DNA of 64,000 nucleotides from Acanthochromis polyacanthus (GCF_021347895.1 NC_067121.1:13899962-13963961); one strand, 5' to 3'. Shown: positions 36,383 through 48,200, numbered from the stretch's first letter. Translations and numbers: made by a program. The notes: generated by a model not told the origin, from the letters alone.

Positions 36383-38468
36383 TTAGCAAGCCATGCAAAC
36401 AAAGGCGTCTTTTGCCGGTGGGCCTTGAAGGCACATTTGGTGGAACCACCGCAGACAAACATCACACTGTATCTGAAAGACATAGAATTCAGGTTTTAAA
36501 AAATGTCTTTTAGGAAGCTGTACATTGTTATTGTTGCAATCAATTCAACAATTATTACTTCAAGTGGAGCGAAGGCAGAAATAAAACAATGGCCCTCAGT
36601 ATAACAGAAGAATCTAACATAAGCATTAAAGACAATTCCCACTATCAAAACAGTATTCCATTTCAGATTTAGAGATAAATGTTACTGGATTGCTCAAGTT
36701 ACCCAGTTCACATCAGACTCATGTTCCTTTTCCCCACAGAAGCGGCATCTGTCTGTTAGGTCATCTGTTAAAAAAAGAGGACAGAAAAAATAAGAGCATG
36801 TGTAATATTGTCATGCATGAAAATATAATTAATATTTAGGTTACGTGAGAGTATTTACTATAACTGTAACATTTTTACAGGATTTTTATGGACAAGTCTA
36901 TGAAATACTAAAATATGTCCTACCAGTTTCCAGGAGAAGAGAAACAGCAATTTCCTGCCTGTATCTGTTTATGGCATCATTTGTGGCAGGAAAATTTGCG
37001 TCTCTCTTTTGCAGGAGACATTCTGCAAACTGAAAAAGAGATTTCAACATAACCTTAAGCTATGCATCTTAGTAATTACGAGCTTACATGTCACCATATA
37101 ATGATATTAATCTGCTGTAACTTAATAACTTCTGAGTTTTAGACATCTCAAAAAAGCATAACATTATTTGTCTTGGGTAAAAAATAAAAAAAAATAACAA
37201 ATGGACAGTCGTATTACAATACAGAAATTTGAGGATGATGACATTGCTCTGCAAAGCAAACATACCTTGAGTGCAAAGACTCCACATGACGTACTGCCAC
37301 ACTGTTTTGTGTGTGGTACAGTGTCACATCTCCACCTTGAAAAATTGCAGCCTTGTTTTCGCATGAAAGCCCTACATAAATAAAAGAGTAATTTCTAAAT
37401 TGATATAACATTAATGTGTGCCAATTTTGTAGCGATAGTTGACATGCCTGTTACCATGGTTTTAAAACAAGTATCCTCACCTTGTTGTGTCCAAACATTT
37501 GTTGATGGCTTCCTTCGACTCGCCCAGCGGATCCAAGTACAAGGACTTTTTTTCTTGTGGGTAGATGACCTAAAAATATTTTTCCCATGAAAAAAAATTA
37601 CTGAGACATTACTTCTTCACCTACTCTATTTTATACCAGGCACTGCAGTAGTATATTTACTCTTTTTATACTATGGTTTATTTATAAAATTTCTTTACCA
37701 CAAGTGTCCAGTGATGATGCTCATTTAGAACTCCAAGAATAATCTCATACTCCAGGGGTTTAATCTAAAATTGAATGGAATAGTAAAATGGAATAATTTA
37801 ATACAAATCTGAATTGCACATTAAAAAATAATTAGAAATTAGATTCCTACAACGAAATTGTTTCAAGCACAATATCTCTTGACATATGTAAAATAAAGAT
37901 TTACAATAGATGTATTTGAAATATTGAAAGCAATAGGTTTCATTTACCTTTAAAATTTTAACTAAATTGAAATCCGAGGGAAATCCATAACATTCATCAT
38001 ACCAATGCTTACCTTGAGCCTTTGAGATCTTCTTTGCCACATTGCAGTCATAGCAAACGAATCAATGAATGCTGCTTTTGCAGGATTGTGGCGATTTCGT
38101 TCACGCACTATGATTGCCAAATATGCATTGATCACCTGTAAGAAAAATTAAACCACAAAACATAATACTTTTTTACCATACAAATACACTGACTGTTTTC
38201 AAGCTGACTTGTAAAGCTGTAAAACATATTTATATAGCAAAAAATAAAGTTAAATAATATTGTACCTCGCTTTCCAACTCCATGTCAGGACCAAGTCTGT
38301 AAATGTCCCAGTAATTCAACTTGTATGCCCCTATTTTGGACAGGAGGACATGAACATCTTTTCCTGCCCAAGCATCCTTAACATCTGTCAAAATAACAAA
38401 AGAAGATAATTATTAAGAAAATTAAATGAGGGGAAAGAAGCAAGTGATATATATTTTGCCATCTTTGC

Positions 38469-38529
<61 letters not shown>

Positions 38530-41500
38530 AAAGATAAGAAGAAAGAAATAGCGATAGGGAGAAAACAGAGACAGAGAGAGGACATACACATAGAAAATCT
38601 TACATTTCTCTGCAAGAGCTTGTGTATAGTTTGGTGTTTCTGCTGCTGGCTGTAATGGCAGTATGGGATTTGGGTGGACTGCGGTTGGTGGGACAGCTGC
38701 TGGGGCTGTAGCTACTGGGGCTGTAGTTGCCGGGGCTGTAGTTGCTGGGGCTGTTTCTGTGGCTGTAGTCGCTGGGGTTGTTTGTAGAGCTGCAGTTGCT
38801 GGGGTTGTTTCTAGAGCTGCAGTTGCTGGGGTTGTTTGTAGAGCTGCAGTTGCTGGGGTTGTTTGTAGAGCTGCAGTTGCTGGGGTTGTTTCTAGAGCTG
38901 CAGTTGCTGGGGTTGTTTCTCGAGCTGCAGTTGCTGGGGTTGTTTCTAGAGCTGCAGTTGCTGGGGTTGTTTGTAGAGCTGCAGTTGCTGGGGTTGTTTG
39001 TAGAGCTGCAGTTGCTGGGGTTGTTTGTAGAGCTGCAGTTGCTGGGGTTGTTTCTAGAGCTGCAGTTGCTGGGGTTGTTTCTCGAGCTGCAGTTGCTGGG
39101 GTTGTTTGTAGAGCTGCAGTTGCTGGGGCTGTAGCTGCTGCTGGGACTGTAGTTGCTGGGGCTGTTGTTTGTAGAGCTGCAGTTGCTGGGGCTGTAGCTG
39201 CTGCTGGGACTGTAGTTGCTGGGGCTGTTGGTTTTAACAGGGATGATGATGCCTGTTGCACCACTGATGCTGATTTTTTGGTCATACTCCGGTGTGGAAC
39301 TCTGGCTGTGTCTTCAATGGTCAACTTTAGTTGGTCCATATTGATTTTGCAGAAGACTGTCCCTTTGTCATCCTGGAGATCTACACTTTTGTCAGTTATT
39401 GCCACAATAGTATAAGGGCCTAAAAAGCTGTGTTCCAATTTGCCCCCCTTTCTTTGTTGGCTCCTGATGTTCTGTCTCCAAACCCTGTCCCCAACTTTGA
39501 AGTTTAATAGTTTGGCTTTTGGCTTGACTTTTCCCCTTGTTTTTTCATGTCCTTTGTTTAGATTTTCTCTGACCAGCTCCAAGAGGTCCTGTTGCTGCCG
39601 AATGTCCTGCGACAAATCCTCCTGTCCCACTATGTCCTCCACAGAGTTGTCAACCTTTGAAGAAAAACAGATTATTTGATGTTTGTATCCAAATCTTTTT
39701 AGGGTTATACAGCCCACCACAGATGACTGCTAAATTTACTCTGTATATGCAATGATTGTAGATAAATATAATAATCCTTAGACAGTTGTCATGTAGATAT
39801 ATAAATCTTGGAAGCTGATAGGAAGACAGCGTGTCATAATGCAGTCTGATCTGTCAGTGTGTACAGAGAAAGAGTGTGAGAGAGAAAGATGGACAAATGG
39901 ACAGAGACAAATGCAGATTGATTATGTACTCAGACTGACATAGAGACAAATAGGTAGATCATAAACTGACCACATAGTGTTCTGGGACTTGTGAAGGGTA
40001 ACGCGCCTCTCTGCCAAACATCAAGAAATACGGTGAGTACTTGGTGGTCATCTGTTTTTTGGTTCTGAGACCAAACATCACTGCATCCAGATAATCATCC
40101 CAAGTATCTGGATGCTCACCGACCACTTTGCTGAGGGCTCTGAGAAAACAGATGATTTTAAAGCACTGATATTCATCACCATAGCAAAAAAATTAAACTG
40201 ACTTTGACTTTGTAATAATAATTCTCCATATGGCTTGGGAAGCCACACCCTAATACATGTATAAAAACATAATTTAAGTAACAGAGTTTGAAATGTTACA
40301 GTCTAATTTAACAGACACTCAAAGTGACATGGTTCAGGGATCTATGCAACACAAGCAAGGATCATATCAGAAGAGAACACCACAATAAGCCAGAAAGCTT
40401 TGAGTGTAAGTCAGATAGCATGCTATTGTCAACAGAAAATGCACTGATGCAAATTTAGAGTTATCAATTTATAACTAAAATGAAGAACTCACCTCTGGAT
40501 TGTGCCATTCATTTTTTCCACTAACCCATTTGTTTGAGGGTGATAGGGAGAGCAGAGGCTTCTCTTGATGTGAAGGATTTCACACACTTTTGAGTTGATC
40601 TAGAAGCACAAGTTTTTATTGACATTTTTGATATGACATTAATAACAGCATCCTGTCAAGAAATCAGTTCATACACATGGCTGTGTTACATAAACAGAAT
40701 GAATTAGCAACAAAATGAGGGGTTACCTGAATCAAATAATAATAGTTAAAATTATTGGTGACTAATATTTCAGAAAGACAAATTCTGCCAAGGATTTAAA
40801 TACTTACAGCATTGACGAATTCTGTCCCCTGGTCTGTTAAAATTCTTTTTGGTGATTCAAACTGATGGACAAACTTCATGATGCACTGTGCAACTTCTTT
40901 GGCTGTCTTTGAGGTCAGAGGGTAGGCCTGTGGCCATTTTGTGAAATAATCAATCATCACGCAGATGTATTGATGTCCATTCTTTGTCTCTGTCAGTTTG
41001 CCAATTAGATCCATCCCCACCAACTCAAAGGGCTGGTAAACCTTTTGTAGCAAAAACATTGTCAAGTTATATTTTTATTCAAAAAATTGCATTAATGCAT
41101 ACTGCCTTCTTTGTTGATATATAGAATAAGATTGAGGACTAACTACCTGTGGAAAAAAAATGCACTCAGAGCATCTTTTCTCTCATTGTCTTTATACTGA
41201 GAAAAATATTTCAGTGGTTTCTATTGATTTAAAAACATTTTGGCCTTCTTTGGCTGAACTCACCTTGATGGGAATGAACTCTGTGGGCATTTTAATGGCG
41301 TCACTGCTTGCCTGGCAAGCTGAACACTGGGAAACCTTATGATGACATATTATGGATGAGTAGTGGTTTTAAATAAGCACATGTACACGTAATACCATGA
41401 TAATGTTTTTTTCATGGAATTTGAGCAAAATAAAATAGGAGAAACTGTTTTTCAGGACCCCATTACATTGTAATTACGTGTGCTTTCAATTTAGGGCCGA

Positions 41501-42314
41501 CTTACCCACTTGTTGATGTCCACTGACATCCCTGGCCAATAAAACCTTTTGGAGATGGCATCTCGAGTTTTTGTCTGGCCACAGTGTGCCCCAGTGGGAC
41601 TTGCATGAAAATCAACAAAGATTTCATTGGCCTGATTAGCCCCACAGACCACCTTGGTTTTCAGGGCTTTTGCAGTACCCTTGTGTCGCCAATAATAAAG
41701 CTCCCCTCCTAAATGATGAGAGGAAAAGGAGCAGTATTTCAGACATTATTACTCTTAAATGCATGATACACACTGGATGGTATACGGTTTCATTAAAAAA
41801 AAGCCTCAATGTTAGTCTTACCGCGTAGATTACATAGGTGTTATCTTCCAAAACATACCAACAACTTTAAGATTCAAATATTATTTGTAAAATATTTAGG
41901 GCTGGACCCGAAGATCCGATAATCCGAATATTCAGTTCGTTCCTCCGTCCGTCATACAACCGCTCCCCCACCACCGTCGGACGTAATGGAATATTCGTCG
42001 TGAATTGAGCCCGAATACGCGGAGCCCAGAATGTGCGGGTCAGCCCGAAAAATATTATGAGACATAGAGTCACGTCTCATTTAATCATGACATAGCCTTC
42101 TAAAACTACTTCAGATATGGTTATAGACTATTGTATTTGTTACATGTTTATTCTGTCACATTTGCGAAATGGTTGTAACGTCATTGGTCTTACCTTCAAT
42201 GTCATAAAGATGAGACTTCCGTCGAAGTAAAAATTTGTCCCTTTTTGCGAAATCCGGAGGATACTCATTTTTAACTTTATATTCCAAAATTTGTTTGTAG
42301 TCCGTAGGATTCAT
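36383..42314 (-). CDS. Ginger1 transposase: integrase DDE + Ulp1 protease + PHD-like finger
   Basis: Fifteen exons (minus strand): 42314-42194, 41708-41506, 41335-41264, 41041-40808, 40599-40493, 40139-39971, 39654-38604, 38384-38266, 38135-38013, 37764-37699, 37569-37481, 37371-37266, 37029-36924, 36764-36703 and 36472-36383. All junctions are GT-AG and in phase; the sum is 2718 bases, 905 residues, with no internal stop. In order: N-terminal MNPTDYKQILEYKVKNEYPP; zinc-binding HHCC (FHASPTGAHCGQ...CSAC); integrase core with Asp in VGMDLIGKL, Asp in LTDQGTEF and Glu in GLVEKMNGT; GPY/F-like LGPYTIVAI; a nonapeptide repeat region; Ulp1/C48 catalytic His (NEHHHWTLV), Asp (LYLDPLGES), Gln and Cys (HTKQCGSTSCGVFALK); and Cys/His-rich RCRFCGEKEHE...IQCDVCLRWFH...CMAC. 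Ginger1 proteins are known to pair an integrase with OTU or Ulp1 proteases. Confidence 0.85.
38474..38527. repeat. (AC)n microsatellite in a Ginger1 intron
   Basis: About 54 bp of AC dinucleotides immediately downstream of exon 7 of the minus-strand transposase gene. Confidence 0.95.
38773..39235 (-). repeat. Coding minisatellite in the Ginger1 transposase
   Basis: About 13 copies of a 27-bp unit encode nine-residue repeats ATAALQTTP, with variants ALETT and ARETT. Next to it is a duplicated 54-bp unit encoding TAPATTVPAAATAPATAALQ. It forms a Thr/Ala/Pro-rich linker between the GPY/F-like region and the protease domain. The frame is kept throughout because all units are multiples of three. 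Antisense open frames here are shadows. Confidence 0.92.
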
Positions 42315-42436
42315 TGCTAGCTGACTTTAACAAAATCAAGGCTGCTGATACCAACGACACTGACACTGGACCTGTCCCAACATGCCGAAAGCTGACCTTT
42401 TTATTCTTCTTTTTTTTCGAAGGCTGACCTTGTGTA

Positions 42437-42483
42437 ATTTGCATAATTTGCATAATTAATTGAAGGAATGACGTGATCACGTG
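42437..42483 (-). promoter_or_regulatory. Putative Ginger1 promoter: two octamers and a CACGTG/CRE palindrome
   Basis: Two perfect octamer motifs ATTTGCAT lie at 42437-42444 and 42446-42453, nine bases apart. A near-palindromic TGACGTGATCACGTG (overlapping CRE-like and E-box motifs) lies at 42469-42483. They sit between the inner edge of the right arm and the transposase ATG at 42314. Octamers bind POU factors, including the early embryonic Pou5f family; function here is inferred. Confidence 0.5.
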
Positions 42484-42519
42484 TACTCTACCTATGTGTT
42501 CTCGTGTTTTGTAGCCTAT

Positions 42520-43295
42520 AGAGAGGGGATACATTTTCTGGCAGGTGCAGACATTGACGCTGAAATAATCTGTATCCCCCTATAACTTTAGCTGTGATTA
42601 AAGAAACTAGTCCTAATTCACAAGTTTTGCTGAGCATGATGAGAAATGTCTGCAGAATAAACCACAGGATGTTAGCACATCACCTGAGTAATATAGAGGG
42701 GGATACATTTTCTGGCAGGTGCAGACATTGACGCTGAAATAATCTGTATCCCCCTATAACTTTAGCTGTGATTAAAGAAACTAGTCCTAATTCACAAGTT
42801 TTGCTGAGCATGATGAGAAATGTCTGCAGAATAAACCACAGGATGTTAGCACATCACCTGAGTAATATAGAGGGGGATACATTTTCTGGCAGGTGCAGAC
42901 ATTGACGCTGAAATAATCTGTATCCCTCTATAACTTTAGCTGTGATTAAAGAAACTAGTCCTAATTCACAAGTTTTGCTGAGCATGATGAGAAATGTCTG
43001 CAGAATAAACCACAGGATGTTAGCACATCACCTGAGTAATATAGAGGGGGATACATTTTCTGGCAGGTGCAGACATTGACGCTGAAATAATCTGTATCCC
43101 CCTATAACTTTAGCTGTGATTAAAGAAACTAGTCCTAATTCACAAGTTTTGCTGAGCATGATGAGAAATGTCTGCAGAATAAACCACAGGATGTTAGCAC
43201 ATCACCTGAGTAATATAGAGGGGGGATACATTTTCTGGCAGGTGCAGACAATGAGGTTGATATAATCTGTATTCCCCTCATAACATGTTCTGGTA
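42520..43295. repeat. 174-bp tandem array, right Ginger1 arm (inverted)
   Basis: The same unit in reverse orientation: four full copies plus the diverged outer one (starts near 42522, 42697, 42870, 43044 and 43218). One copy has the AGAGGG variant, as in the left array. Together with 43296-43901 it forms the right inverted arm. Confidence 0.95.
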
Positions 43296-44349
43296 GATCC
43301 TCCTTTATTGTCATTTGTCTGTGTTGAGAATTTCTGAATAAATGCTCTGAAGTTCTGATGGTCAACAGAGGGGGAATTAAAAACAAAAGTAAAAAACAAA
43401 CAAACAAACGCCAATATCTGAAGATAAGATACCCTGGTGGAATTGAGCCTGGCAGTGTGATAAAATGCTCACAGTGGTGTTGATTTTACTGTATCAGACT
43501 TTGGACAGATTGCTCTAAAGATTGAATTACAGAGCGTTTGAATCTAGTTCCCACCCAGAAGGTATTGAGCCTACGTTTAGTTAGCAGGGTGATCGAGTAG
43601 CAACATTACACTTTATTACAAAAGGGAGAAGGAAAAGACATTGTTAGGCAGCGCGATGAATACTATTAACTGAGCAACACGCCATGTATAGCAAAAGCAT
43701 TTATTTAGACAGAAATGTCACATGCTGCATTACCAAACATGTTTGACAATCAAATCATGATCGTAACAATCCAAGTTTTGTTTTATTAATAAACTACGCT
43801 GATATCTAAACACGGAATTATAACTCCACCCTTCCGAATGCATGCGCGCTCCCGCGGCAGGGGATACATTTTCTGTCGGGGGTAACTACTTTGGCACGAC
43901 ACCTGCCGGTACAAGGAAGTAAACAAAGATGTGTGATTATTTCCATCCTTCGTACCTTCAAGCAATTCTGGCAGCTCTATGTACACTACAGGAGTCGTAC
44001 CAACAAACGTGCAGAATCTGTACAGATTCCATTCATTTACCGCGGCGTAGATCCGAAAAGGGAGATAGTACGCATGAGCGTAGACATGGCGGAGTTTTAT
44101 CACAGCGCCACCCAGCTGCCTGGCATGCATATCCAATCGAATTCCACACACTATAGAGTCACCGTATATACGCAGATTTCCTTCAAAACCGCTCGTCTAA
44201 ACGTGAAATGACAAGACGCCACTTTTGCGTTTTCTGTTAAGATGGTCCTCGTATAAACGTAGCCTGAGAAAATCTGTTTTTCCCCGTTTGTTTTTGCTTT
44301 TGTTCTGTATTTTCCTATCTTTCTTTTGTCAGTCTTCTCTCCCACACTC

Positions 44350-44478
44350 CAGTACAGTAGACGGCAGTAATGCACCTTTATGCTGGTTTACCAACCGCCA
44401 ATGAACCAAGAAGAAAAAGAAGCGATAGCGTCAGAGGAAGAAGAAGAAGGAGGAGGAGAAAGTGCAAGCACAGCAATG
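44350..44478 (+). other. Putative exoc3 5' untranslated exon
   Basis: Purine-rich GAAGAAGAAG sequence ending at a good donor (cagcaat|gtaagt at 44479), with an acceptor (tcttttgtag) ending at 45180 just before the first coding exon. The segment ACGGCAGTAATGCACC with its AAGAAG tail also resembles a dispersed fish repeat, so it may be repeat-derived or not an exon at all. Confidence 0.35.
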
Positions 44479-45242
44479 TAAGTCCGTTTGGAATTAAAAT
44501 ATTCAATCTTATGTTTGATATGTTTGTATCCCCTCTTGTGTTTCTTAAGTGCCTGAGAAATTCATATTTCCTGGGTTTTGATGGCAAGCTTGAACTGAAT
44601 TGTTCCACGGGCACTGAGGTAGTGTGAGCCTTCTACCGTCTGTTGTTAGCTAAACTATAAAGTATATTGAGCAGAAAGATTGTTATTGCGTCACATAGTT
44701 TGTTATTTTTTTATTTGACACTTTTAAATATGACAATGGTCAATCTGCTAGTTAAATAAACACTGAGTAACCTTGAACTCGCTAGCCTTTATTTCATTGT
44801 GCTGCCGTTACGGTGCTACATTGGAGCTAATGAAGCCATTTAACAATGTCCGATAACTGAACAGTGTCCAATTCTTGCCGTGAAGAAATGAGATTCCTGC
44901 GGATAATTGTTCACAGGAATTAGACATCTTCATTATTTCAATCATAAACCATTTAAAGCTGAAATAGATGCAACCTCAGTGGTGTGTGCTCCACTTGAGA
45001 GATGCTCTTGCTTTGAGTTGCCGTGAAGCTGGCTGCTGTGGCGCTCCAATTCACTTGCTATTGTTTTGGCTCATAAAAATACAGAATCTTACAGTCGACT
45101 GGGTGAGCATGTTTCGTACACACCCTGTTATTTTTTGTGTCAAATAATGACACCTGTGAATGTCCATTTTTCTTTTGTAGCTTCTTATTGTTTGCATAAA
45201 TCCTTTTGACGACACTGCTACTTTGAACGTTTGAGCAGCGCT

Positions 45243-48200
45243 ATGGAGGAGACGAATCGGGAGGCAGTTGCAACTGCGGTGCAGCGTGTGGCAGGGATGC
45301 TGCAGAGATCAGACCAACTGGATAAAGTGGAACAGTACAGAAGAAGAGAAGCTCGTAAAAAGGCCTCTGTGGAAGCTAGGCTGAAGGTAATGTGTTTGCA
45401 TACAGTACAATAAAGTTACACCCTAGTTATTTATTCACTATAATCGTTAAATCCTGCAACTGCTGTCTTGTCAACAAAATGTTCAGGTAATTTAGAAATA
45501 TCAAGGTCGAGGTCAAGCAGCATTTGCTACCTTTAATAGGACACGTAGTAGACCCATTAGTCTAATCCCAGTGTTAAACAGAATTCTGGAAAGTATTAAT
45601 TTTGAGCTAATTTATCATTGTTTCTACATGAATCTCTTACTACACCTCAGCATGTTGCTAACCTAGACATTCCACCAACACAGGTTTTATTCATCTGACA
45701 GACAATTAGTACAGAGACCTTGATAGTGGTACATTAGCAGGGGTTGTACTCTTGGAATCCAGTGCAGCTTATGAGTTTAAAAATTCCTGCTAACAATTTG
45801 TTACAATTTGTTGGGATTTCTATCTTGTACACTTGGTTGAGACTATTTACTCAAGATGTGAGACATTTAAAGAAAAAAGGGGAAAAACTGCAGCTAGAAC
45901 TTTATTTTAGGATACACAGTTTTTCAAAAGCTATATTTATTTATTTTCTCTTATTTTTAAATGCAGCCCTTCTTTTACTTAATGAGCGAAGAACATTATC
46001 CACATCTATAGTCTTATATATCTGTATAATTAAATGTTGAGTAACAATAAATATTGTCAAGGTGTTTTTGAATAATACTGATGTTTTTTAAAAATATATA
46101 TTTGACATTCAGTTACTGATTACATGCAGATGTTTTATACAATAGTTAGGCTACATTAACATATATTAATTCAAGTTAGACATTATGATGTTCTGGACCT
46201 TTGCTTTAATACATTTTCTCTGGCTGGACCTCTTATACCCCTGTGTTATAATATTCCATAATCAAATTTAACATTTCATTCTCATGTGTAACATTTTGAT
46301 TTCATTCGCAATATTTCACTTTCATGTACAACATAGTGAATGCAGTGTGCCATATTTCATTTTCATCTAATTTTTTCCTGTGCAAAATTAGATTTTTTTT
46401 AATGTGATATTGCTTATTACCACAGTATAAATGCCATCATTACTTTTTGACTGTTCTTTTCTAGCCTTAAATTCAGCTAACTTTTTTATTTCACTAATGT
46501 ATCTTATTGTTTGTTTGTTTTTTTACCTTATATAGTTTGCTTCTGTTTGTAAAGAAAATAATACTGTTTGATTTTGAGATTGTAGACTAGCAACCGTGAT
46601 GGCAGAAGCCAATGAGGATCCACGTTAATTAATATGTACATAATCATAATCAGTAAGAAAGCATGCGAAGCACTTTAGTAATTCACATTAATTCATTAAT
46701 AATAGCAATAATAATTATTAATAATAATTCATTAATTCATTTCTCTATAATCACTGATATCCTTCAGGCAGCCATCCAGTCCCAGCTGGATGGTGTCCGC
46801 ACTGGACTAACTCAGCTGCACAGTGCCCTGCTGGATGTCAAAGACATCCAGAGCTCACTGGTTGACGTGAGTAAAGACTGGAGGCAGAGCATTAACACCA
46901 TAGAGAGCCTAAAAGATGTCAAGGATGCTGTAGTTCAACACAGTCAGCTGGCCTCTGCTGTGGAAAATCTAAAAAACATTTTCTCTGGTAAGTTTATTTT
47001 AAATTACGAGTGTGCGCGCAATGTAAATCTCTCTGTATTTTATGGTATGCTAGAGTTTTAAATCTGGTTCTGTGGTGACATTCATGCTTTGGCACACTGG
47101 TAGTGATGTGTTGGTTTACCAGGGCTGACAGCAGGAGAATCTGAGACATAGCAGGATACAGCAATTAGGTGTGTGATGGAGCCTACAATAGATAAACCTG
47201 TGAAGTGTCCTAAGAAAGGTTGCACAATGTTCAGGATGTAATTACTGTTGCTGCCTGAAAGAAGAGATAAAAGTTCTGCCCTGAAGACAGAAGAACCTTA
47301 ACTGAAAGATGCATGTCCTCCATTACAGACAATATACAGGTGTTTCTCATATTGTTATAATAAGGTTGACAATGTTCAATGTTTTTCAGCAGGTATTGCT
47401 CAAAGGGAAAATATATATATTCTATACTTGGTACACATACGCTGAAATTTTGCAGGCATTTATTTGTTTTAACTTGAATGATAATGGCTTACAGCTTCTG
47501 TGTGTCCAATACTCCTTTTGACAACAAACCACAGATTTTCTATGAGGTTCAGATCTGGTGAGTTGGCTGGCCAATCTAGCACTGTAATGCCATGGTCCAT
47601 GAACCATTTCTGAGGATTTTAAGTCTTCATAGAAGACAAAATCTGTATCTTTAGAAAGCTCTGTAGTGCTCCGAAATCTGCTGGTAGATGGCTGCACTGA
47701 TTTTAAACTTGATTGTACATAGTGGACCAACACCAGTAGATGACGTGGCACTCAGGTCATCATGACAGTGGATACTTCACACTGGACTTCAAGCAGCTTT
47801 GATCCTATGGCTCCGCACTCTTACCTCAGACCCTAGGTCCTGGAGTCTTGGAGCTTGATTTCCAAAAGGAATGCAAAATTTACTTTCATCTGAAAAGAGG
47901 ACTTTGTACTACTCGGCAGCACTCCAGTCTTTCTCTTCTTAGTCTAGGTAAGATGCTTCTGACATTGCTGGATATTCAGAGTAACTTGATAATAGCAATT
48001 TAACACTTATATCCTATTACCTCAAAACATCAGTGATTGTCTTCCCCTTGTATGTGATTGTGTATATAAACCAGACTGAGAAATTAAAAGCACTTTGCAG
48101 GTGTTTTAGTTAATTAGGTTATTGGAGCTCTTCTTGGGATTGTGTGGGAATGTCTAGGAGTCCTTTATTGACATTTCTGTGGCCCTCTTTGCAATATTCT

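Larger units (their letters stand above)
33779..43901 (-). mobile_element. Ginger1 DNA transposon, 10.1 kb, apparently intact
   Basis: Termini are TGTCGTGCCAAAGTAGTTAC and its inverted partner GTAACTACTTTGGCACGACA, i.e. TGT...ACA as in Ginger elements. CCGG, the typical Ginger1 target, is at 33775-33778; on the right, CCGG at 43906-43909 follows after four extra bases (CCTG). The arms are long (about 2.26 kb and 1.37 kb) and nearly identical except for different numbers of a 174-bp internal repeat. A single minus-strand 15-exon gene encodes an integrase-like DDE transposase with Ulp1 protease and PHD-like parts. No reverse transcriptase, gag or LTRs are present. Confidence 0.85.
30493..44264. 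mobile_element. Harbinger-like MITE carrying nested L1 and Ginger1 elements
   Basis: Ends GGGGCCGTTTACACGAGGAC (left) and, read inward from the right, GGCTACGTTTATACGAGGAC. Flanking TGA at 30490-30492 and 44265-44267 fits the 3-bp T-N-A duplications of PIF/Harbinger. Without its insertions (30682-33694 and 33779-43905) the element is only about 0.6 kb. No Harbinger transposase is present, so it is non-autonomous. Confidence 0.7.

Noticed and set aside
38663..39415. Long + strand open frames across the minisatellite
   Set aside because: They are the antisense shadow of the in-frame nonapeptide repeat of the minus-strand transposase.
39971..41041. Gypsy LTR retrotransposon or retroviral pol, because of the integrase similarity
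   Set aside because: No gag, protease-RT-RNaseH or LTRs. The integrase exons are spliced, fused to a Ulp1 protease, and bounded by inverted TGT...ACA ends, which fits Ginger1.
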